NCBI RefSeq assembly: GCF_900048035.1
Contig: NZ_LN999832.1
Span: forward strand, 310,001 to 374,000
Reading direction: 5' to 3'
Source: Candidatus Gullanella endobia
GTDB taxonomy: Bacteria; Pseudomonadota; Gammaproteobacteria; Enterobacterales; Enterobacteriaceae
DNA length: 64,000 bases
Both the position numbers and the translations under genes were made by a program. Position 1 is the stretch's first letter; each line of letters begins with the position of its first letter. Under the pieces are notes generated by a model that saw nothing but the letters and a program-made list of their open reading frames with translations, was not told the origin of the DNA and ran no database searches. Below, piece after piece: positions 59,980 to 64,000 of this stretch.

Positions 59980-60135
59980 TATGGAAGATTGGATAAAAGC
60001 TTTTTAAATTTTTTAATGTTATCCTAGTTATAAATGAAATTAAATAATAACTACTCTTTTCGTTTTATATTATCATAAGGCTATACTGTAAATATAGTAC
60101 GCAAACTGGGATAGTTTTTTAACCAATAAAATTGG

Positions 60136-62712
60136 TTACTGGACAGCAATAATATGATTTCCTTGTATATCCAATCTGATTGGTTTACCAGGTAAAAATT
60201 GACCAGATAAAATTTTTTGTGATAATGGATTTTCGATTTCTTGTTGAATAGTACGTTTCAGAGGACGTGCACCATAGATTGGATCAAAGCCAGATTTTCC
60301 TAATAGTGCTAAAGCTTCTTCGCTTATAGTCATAATATAACCACGCTCTTCTAACCGCTGATATAGATGCTGTAGTTGAATTTTGGCAATCTTAGTAATA
60401 TGTTCCAGTTTTAAAGGATGGAAAACAACAATCTCATCTATACGGTTTATAAATTCAGGCCGGAAACGATTTCTTAATACATCAAATATAGTATCTTTCA
60501 TTTCCTGATACTTAATCTGAGTAAAACGATCTTGAATAATATCCGATCCTAGATTCGATGTCATGATAACAACGGTATTACAAAAATCTACTGTACGTCC
60601 CTGACCATCAGTTAAACGTCCATCATCTAGTAATTGTAATAGAATATTAAAAATATCGGAATGTGCTTTTTCGATTTCATCTAGAAGGATAACTGAATAA
60701 GGACGGCGGCGCACCGCTTCGGTCAGATATCCTCCTGCTTCATAACCAACATATCCAGGAGGAGCACCAACTAAGCGAGATACTGAATGTTTTTCCATAA
60801 ATTCAGACATATCGATACGCACCATAGCTTGTTGACTATCGAACAAGAATTCAGCTAGTGCTTTACACAGCTCTGTTTTACCTACCCCAGTTGGTCCAAG
60901 AAATATGAAAGAGCCAATAGGTTTGTTTGGATCTGAAAAGCCAGCACGACTTCGACGGATAGCATTAGAAACTGCTTCCACTGCTTCATTTTGTCCAATG
61001 ATTCGCTGATGTAAATCCTGCTCCATGCGTAGTAATTTTACCCGTTCACTTTCTAGCATTCGAGAAACAGGAATTCCTGTCCAGCGAGCTAATATTTCAG
61101 CAATCTCAATATCGGTTACACGATTACGCAGTAATCGCATAATTTTTCCTTCAGTATGCGAGATCGCTGCTAGCTGTTTTTCTAGTTCAGGAATTTTCCC
61201 ATATTGCAATTCTGACATCCGTGCAAGATCTCCGACACGTCTTGCCTTTTCGATCGAAATCTTCGCTTGTTCTAATTCTGTCTTTAAGCGTTGGGTATCT
61301 AACAAAGAGACTTTTTCTGCTTTCCATTCTTCTTCAAGTTCAAAGTAATCGCGTTCTTTTTTTGAAAGTTCATCATTAAGGACTGCTAATCGTTTAATAC
61401 TAGCATCATCCGATTCTTTTTTTAGAGCTTGTTGTTCCAATTTTAATTGGATAATACGGCGATCTAACCGATCAAGCTCTTCTGGTTTTGAATCCATCTG
61501 AATACGAATACTAGATGCAGCTTCATCAATAAGATCAATAGCTTTATCAGGTAATTGTCTATCAGTAATATACCGATGTGATAATGTTGCAGCAGAAACA
61601 ATGGCTGGATCAGTAATTTGTACATGGTGATGAAGTTCATAACGTTCTTTCAAACCACGCAGAATAGCAATAGTATCCTCTACATTTGGCTCAGTAATAA
61701 ATACTTTTTGGAATCGCCGTTCTAGCGCAGCATCTTTTTCAATAAATTTGCAATATTCATCAAGTGTTGTTGCGCCAACACAATGTAGCTCACCACGGGC
61801 TAATGCAGGCTTTAGCATATTACTAGCATCCATTGCACCATCAACCTTTCCAGCTCCTACCATGATATGTAGTTCATCGATAAATAAGATAATATTACCT
61901 TCTTGCTTAGAAAGATCGCTTAAAACACCTTTTAGTCGTTCTTCAAATTCACCACGGTACTTCGCACCTGCTACAAGTGAACCCATATCAAGCGATAATA
62001 CCCGATTATTCTTAAGACCTTCTGGTACTTCACAATTGACAATACGCTGTGCTAATCCTTCAACAATAGCAGTCTTACCAACTCCTGGTTCACCAATGAG
62101 AACAGGATTATTTTTAGTGCGCCTCTGAAGTACCTGAATAGTACGACGAATCTCTTCATCACGCCCAATGACTGGATCAAGTTTACCCTGTTCAGCACGC
62201 TCAGTTAGATCAATAGTAAATCTTTTTAATGTTAACCTCTGATCTTCTGCGCCTTGATCATTAATCTGCTTACCTCCGCGAATTTGTTCAATAGCCTGAG
62301 TAACAGATATTATTGTAACACCTGCTGACTTCAGTAAGTCTGATAAAGTGTCTCGCGACTCAAGCGATGCAATAACAAAGAGCTCAGAAGAAATAAAGTT
62401 ATCGTCGCGTTTTTTCGCTAACTTGTCACATAAATTTAGTACTCGTATTAAATTTTGAGAAGGCTGTACTTCATTTTCCCTAATACCTTCTACCTGTGGC
62501 AAATTTTCACAGGCTTGTTCTATCGAACTGACAAATGAAATAATGTTAACCCCTACAGATTGCAGCAGAGAACGAACGGTACTACTTTCCTGTTTTAACA
62601 GGACGAGCATCACATGTAATGGTTCGATAAATTGATTATCTCGCCTAAGAGCTAAAGACTGAGCATCAACAAGGGCAAGCTGGAATTTATTAGTAAAACG
62701 ATCCAGATGCAT
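60136..62712 (-). CDS. clpB: Disaggregase chaperone ClpB
   Basis: Hexameric AAA+ Hsp104-family ATPase that, with DnaK, rescues aggregated proteins. Full length at 858 residues (E. coli 857). The order is an N-terminal ClpN domain (1-145), then NBD1 with Walker A GEPGVGKT and Walker [10 protein letters not shown] long coiled-coil middle domain (about 400-525) follows, then NBD2 with [29 protein letters not shown] and sensor region [20 protein letters not shown] start with GGAG at good spacing. A sigma32-like promoter lies 39 bp upstream. The residue at which E. coli uses an internal GTG start for its shorter form is Ile (ATT, 62263-62265), so that form is probably lost. Confidence 0.99.
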   Translation of the reverse strand: MHLDRFTNKFQLALVDAQSLALRRDNQFIEPLHVMLVLLKQESSTVRSLLQSVGVNIISFVSSIEQACENLPQVEGIRENEVQPSQNLIRVLNLCDKLAKKRDDNFISSELFVIASLESRDTLSDLLKSAGVTIISVTQAIEQIRGGKQINDQGAEDQRLTLKRFTIDLTERAEQGKLDPVIGRDEEIRRTIQVLQRRTKNNPVLIGEPGVGKTAIVEGLAQRIVNCEVPEGLKNNRVLSLDMGSLVAGAKYRGEFEERLKGVLSDLSKQEGNIILFIDELHIMVGAGKVDGAMDASNMLKPALARGELHCVGATTLDEYCKFIEKDAALERRFQKVFITEPNVEDTIAILRGLKERYELHHHVQITDPAIVSAATLSHRYITDRQLPDKAIDLIDEAASSIRIQMDSKPEELDRLDRRIIQLKLEQQALKKESDDASIKRLAVLNDELSKKERDYFELEEEWKAEKVSLLDTQRLKTELEQAKISIEKARRVGDLARMSELQYGKIPELEKQLAAISHTEGKIMRLLRNRVTDIEIAEILARWTGIPVSRMLESERVKLLRMEQDLHQRIIGQNEAVEAVSNAIRRSRAGFSDPNKPIGSFIFLGPTGVGKTELCKALAEFLFDSQQAMVRIDMSEFMEKHSVSRLVGAPPGYVGYEAGGYLTEAVRRRPYSVILLDEIEKAHSDIFNILLQLLDDGRLTDGQGRTVDFCNTVVIMTSNLGSDIIQDRFTQIKYQEMKDTIFDVLRNRFRPEFINRIDEIVVFHPLKLEHITKIAKIQLQHLYQRLEERGYIMTISEEALALLGKSGFDPIYGARPLKRTIQQEIENPLSQKILSGQFLPGKPIRLDIQGNHIIAVQ

Positions 62713-62750
62713 AACTTCTCCAATTTTAATAAAATTACTATTAAAAGTAG

Positions 62751-62778
62751 AAATAAGGTCGTTTATTTAAAATTCAAG
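62751..62778 (-). promoter_or_regulatory. Sigma32 (heat-shock) promoter of clpB
   Basis: On the minus strand, CTTGAA (62773-62778) is followed after 14 bp by CCTTATTT (62751-62758), close to the sigma32 consensus CTTGAA-N13-15-CCCCATNT. It is placed correctly, about 39 bp before the clpB ATG. It suggests that heat-shock control by RpoH still operates. Confidence 0.7.
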
Positions 62779-63011
62779 AACATTATTGTTAATAACTTAA
62801 AAAGTAATCACTCTTCCATACATCTTAGATAGGCTTGAAAAGCGATAATGTTATAAAATATAAGTTTTATATACTAAGTGATAATTATTTTTTAATAAAA
62901 GAAAAAACATAGAGTCTTTTTCTTCACCCTATCATTCCTGCTATAACATAGGGTAAACTAACTATTTAAAGTTATAAACACTGTAGTTCATTTAAAGCTT
63001 GGTAAGATATC

Positions 63012-63035
63012 GCCTTATCCTTCTAAGGATAAGGC
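63012..63035. repeat. Hairpin between rluD and clpB
   Basis: GCCTTATCC and GGATAAGGC arms (extendable to 11 bp) around TTCTAA. It lies downstream of rluD in its reading direction, beyond the tandem repeat. There is no T-tract on the minus strand, so a role as rluD terminator is uncertain. Confidence 0.55.
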
Positions 63036-63057
63036 TTCAATTATACTACGATCAGGC

Positions 63058-63339
63058 AAAGAAAAAATGTTTTTAACTTTAGATAAATTAATAATGATAA
63101 TTAACAACGATTTCTCGCTACGAGATCGAAATATTTACTAAAGGCCTGTATAAAGAAAAAATGTTTTTAACTTTAGATAAATTAATAATGATAATTAACA
63201 ACGATTTCTCGCTACGAGATCGAAATATTTACTAAAGGCCTGTATAAAGAAAAAATGTTTTTAACTTTAGATAAATTAATAATGATAATTAACAACGATT
63301 TCTCGCTACGAGATCGAAATATTTACTAAAGGCCTGTAT
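63058..63339. repeat. 94-bp tandem repeat, three identical copies
   Basis: Units 63058-63151, 63152-63245 and 63246-63339 are identical at every base by my reading. Each starts AAAGAAAAAATG and ends GGCCTGTAT, and each holds an inverted repeat TCTCG-CTA-CGAGA near its middle. No unit codes for a protein on its own. The absence of any mismatch in fast-evolving DNA means a very recent duplication, gene conversion, or an assembly effect. Confidence 0.97.
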
Positions 63340-63414
63340 TAAGCAAATATTAAAGTAAGCAATAATAAATTATTTTTTAGTTTATAACTTAAAAAATTAT
63401 TATAGTTAGTCGAT

Positions 63415-64000
63415 TTACATACTAATCTTAGTATCTCCAAATAAATTTTTATCTTCCTTTAATGCTGATATTAGCTCTATGATATCTTTCGGTAGTGGTG
63501 CGTTCCATTCCATTTCAATGAAAGTAATTGGATGATGCAAACGTAGAAAGGTGGCATGCAACGCTTGGCGATTAAAATTACATAACACTTTGTTAAGGGT
63601 ATTAGAAGTCTTATTTTGTAATCTAGAAAAACCGCCGTAGAGTGGATCACCTACCAGTGGATGATTAATATGTGCCATATGTACACGGATCTGATGTGTT
63701 CGCCCAGTTTCTAGACGCAATCGTAGACGAGTATGGTTACGAAAATTCTCTATTACACGATAATGGGTTACCGCTGGCTTACCCATCGAGCATACTGCCA
63801 TATGTGTCCGTTTAATGGCATGACGTGCGATTGCCTGTTGTATAGTACCACAAGCAGTTATGCTACCAATAGCGATCGCTTCATATTCACGAGTAATTTC
63901 TCGTGCTTGAAGCGACTTCACTAGACAAGTTTGCGCTGATAGAGTTTTAGCTACTACCATCAGACCAGTCGTGTTTTTGTCAAGACGATGCACTATTCCT
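63415..64000 (-). CDS. rluD: 23S rRNA pseudouridine synthase RluD (5'-partial)
   Basis: Makes pseudouridines 1911, 1915 and 1917 in helix 69 of 23S rRNA, important for subunit joining. The gene runs off the right edge. The frame continues upstream of the GTG at 63993 as GIVHRLD, so that codon is internal. The catalytic Asp is in HRLDKNTTGLMVVAKT, followed by REITREYEAIAIG, THMAVCSMGKPAVTHYRV, RLETGRTHQIRVHMAHINHPLVGDPLYGG and RQALHATFLRLHHPIT. The 195 visible codons cover most of the catalytic domain; the N-terminal S4-like domain lies outside the window. The C-terminus is somewhat shorter than in E. coli. Neighbour yfiH has been lost, leaving the tandem repeat between it and clpB. Confidence 0.97.
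   Translation of the reverse strand, partial: GIVHRLDKNTTGLMVVAKTLSAQTCLVKSLQAREITREYEAIAIGSITACGTIQQAIARHAIKRTHMAVCSMGKPAVTHYRVIENFRNHTRLRLRLETGRTHQIRVHMAHINHPLVGDPLYGGFSRLQNKTSNTLNKVLCNFNRQALHATFLRLHHPITFIEMEWNAPLPKDIIELISALKEDKNLFGDTKISM

Larger units (their letters stand above)
62713..63414. other. clpB-rluD intergenic; yfiH lost
   Basis: E. coli has yfiH (pgeF) here. No trace can be read. The interval holds the clpB promoter, a GC-containing hairpin at 63012-63035 and the 94-bp tandem repeat, both listed separately. Confidence 0.6.

Noticed and set aside
63058-63339. CRISPR array
   Set aside because: The 94-bp units are contiguous and identical with no unique spacers, and no cas genes are near.

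Overview
This window looks like chromosome from a bacteriome-type insect endosymbiont of the Enterobacterales in mid-to-late genome decay. The intact proteins are easily aligned enterobacterial orthologues. The intact or partial coding sequences add up to only about 43% of the 64 kb; the rest is very AT-rich DNA with no intact genes. There is no IS element, prophage, CRISPR array or rRNA. All six tRNA genes have lost the genomically encoded CCA end. Low coding density with an otherwise normal enterobacterial gene set suggests something like the Sodalis-allied or mealybug gamma-endosymbionts. The exact lineage is an inference I cannot test here.

Layout. 1-4.5 kb: argS (5'-truncated by the window edge), murJ and tRNA-Ser(GGA). 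4.5-16.7 kb: a gene-poor stretch holding gutQ, a readable sbcB pseudogene and gnd. 16.7-29.6 kb: metG (short form), an mrp remnant, rplY, tRNA-Pro(GGG), an OmpC/F-type porin and gyrA. 29.6-36.4 kb: a 6.8 kb desert. 36.4-39.8 kb: ackA-pta. 42.3-52.2 kb: the minus-strand series folC, accD, truA, pdxB, fabB, prmB, sixA. 52.8-53.4 kb: an mlaA pseudogene. 55.1-59.97 kb: tRNA-Arg, tRNA-Ala, gltX, tRNA-Val, tRNA-Lys, pssA. 60.1-64 kb: clpB with a sigma32-like promoter, a perfect 94-bp x 3 tandem repeat, and rluD (running off the end).

From about 10 kb onward the order and strands follow E. coli from about 45 to 59 min (sbcB, gnd, metG, rplY, proL, ompC, gyrA, ackA-pta, folC...sixA, mlaA, argW, alaX, gltX, valU/lysV, pssA, clpB, rluD). 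Two local blocks are inverted: murJ-tRNA-Ser and metG-mrp. The deserts are therefore mostly genes eroded in place. Three remnants (sbcB, mlaA, mrp) can still be read, each where synteny predicts it.

The surviving genes serve core functions. These are translation (argS, metG, gltX, rplY, truA, rluD, prmB, tRNAs), DNA topology (gyrA), envelope (murJ for peptidoglycan, gutQ for Kdo/LPS, pssA for phospholipid, a porin), fatty acids (accD, fabB), folate and vitamin B6 (folC, pdxB), central carbon and energy (gnd, ackA-pta), signalling (sixA) and protein rescue (clpB).

I found no obviously new multi-gene system. The most unusual signals are long, nearly perfect palindromes in the eroded DNA (alongside loss of sbcB), the identical 94-bp triplication, and several domain- or residue-level changes in retained proteins.
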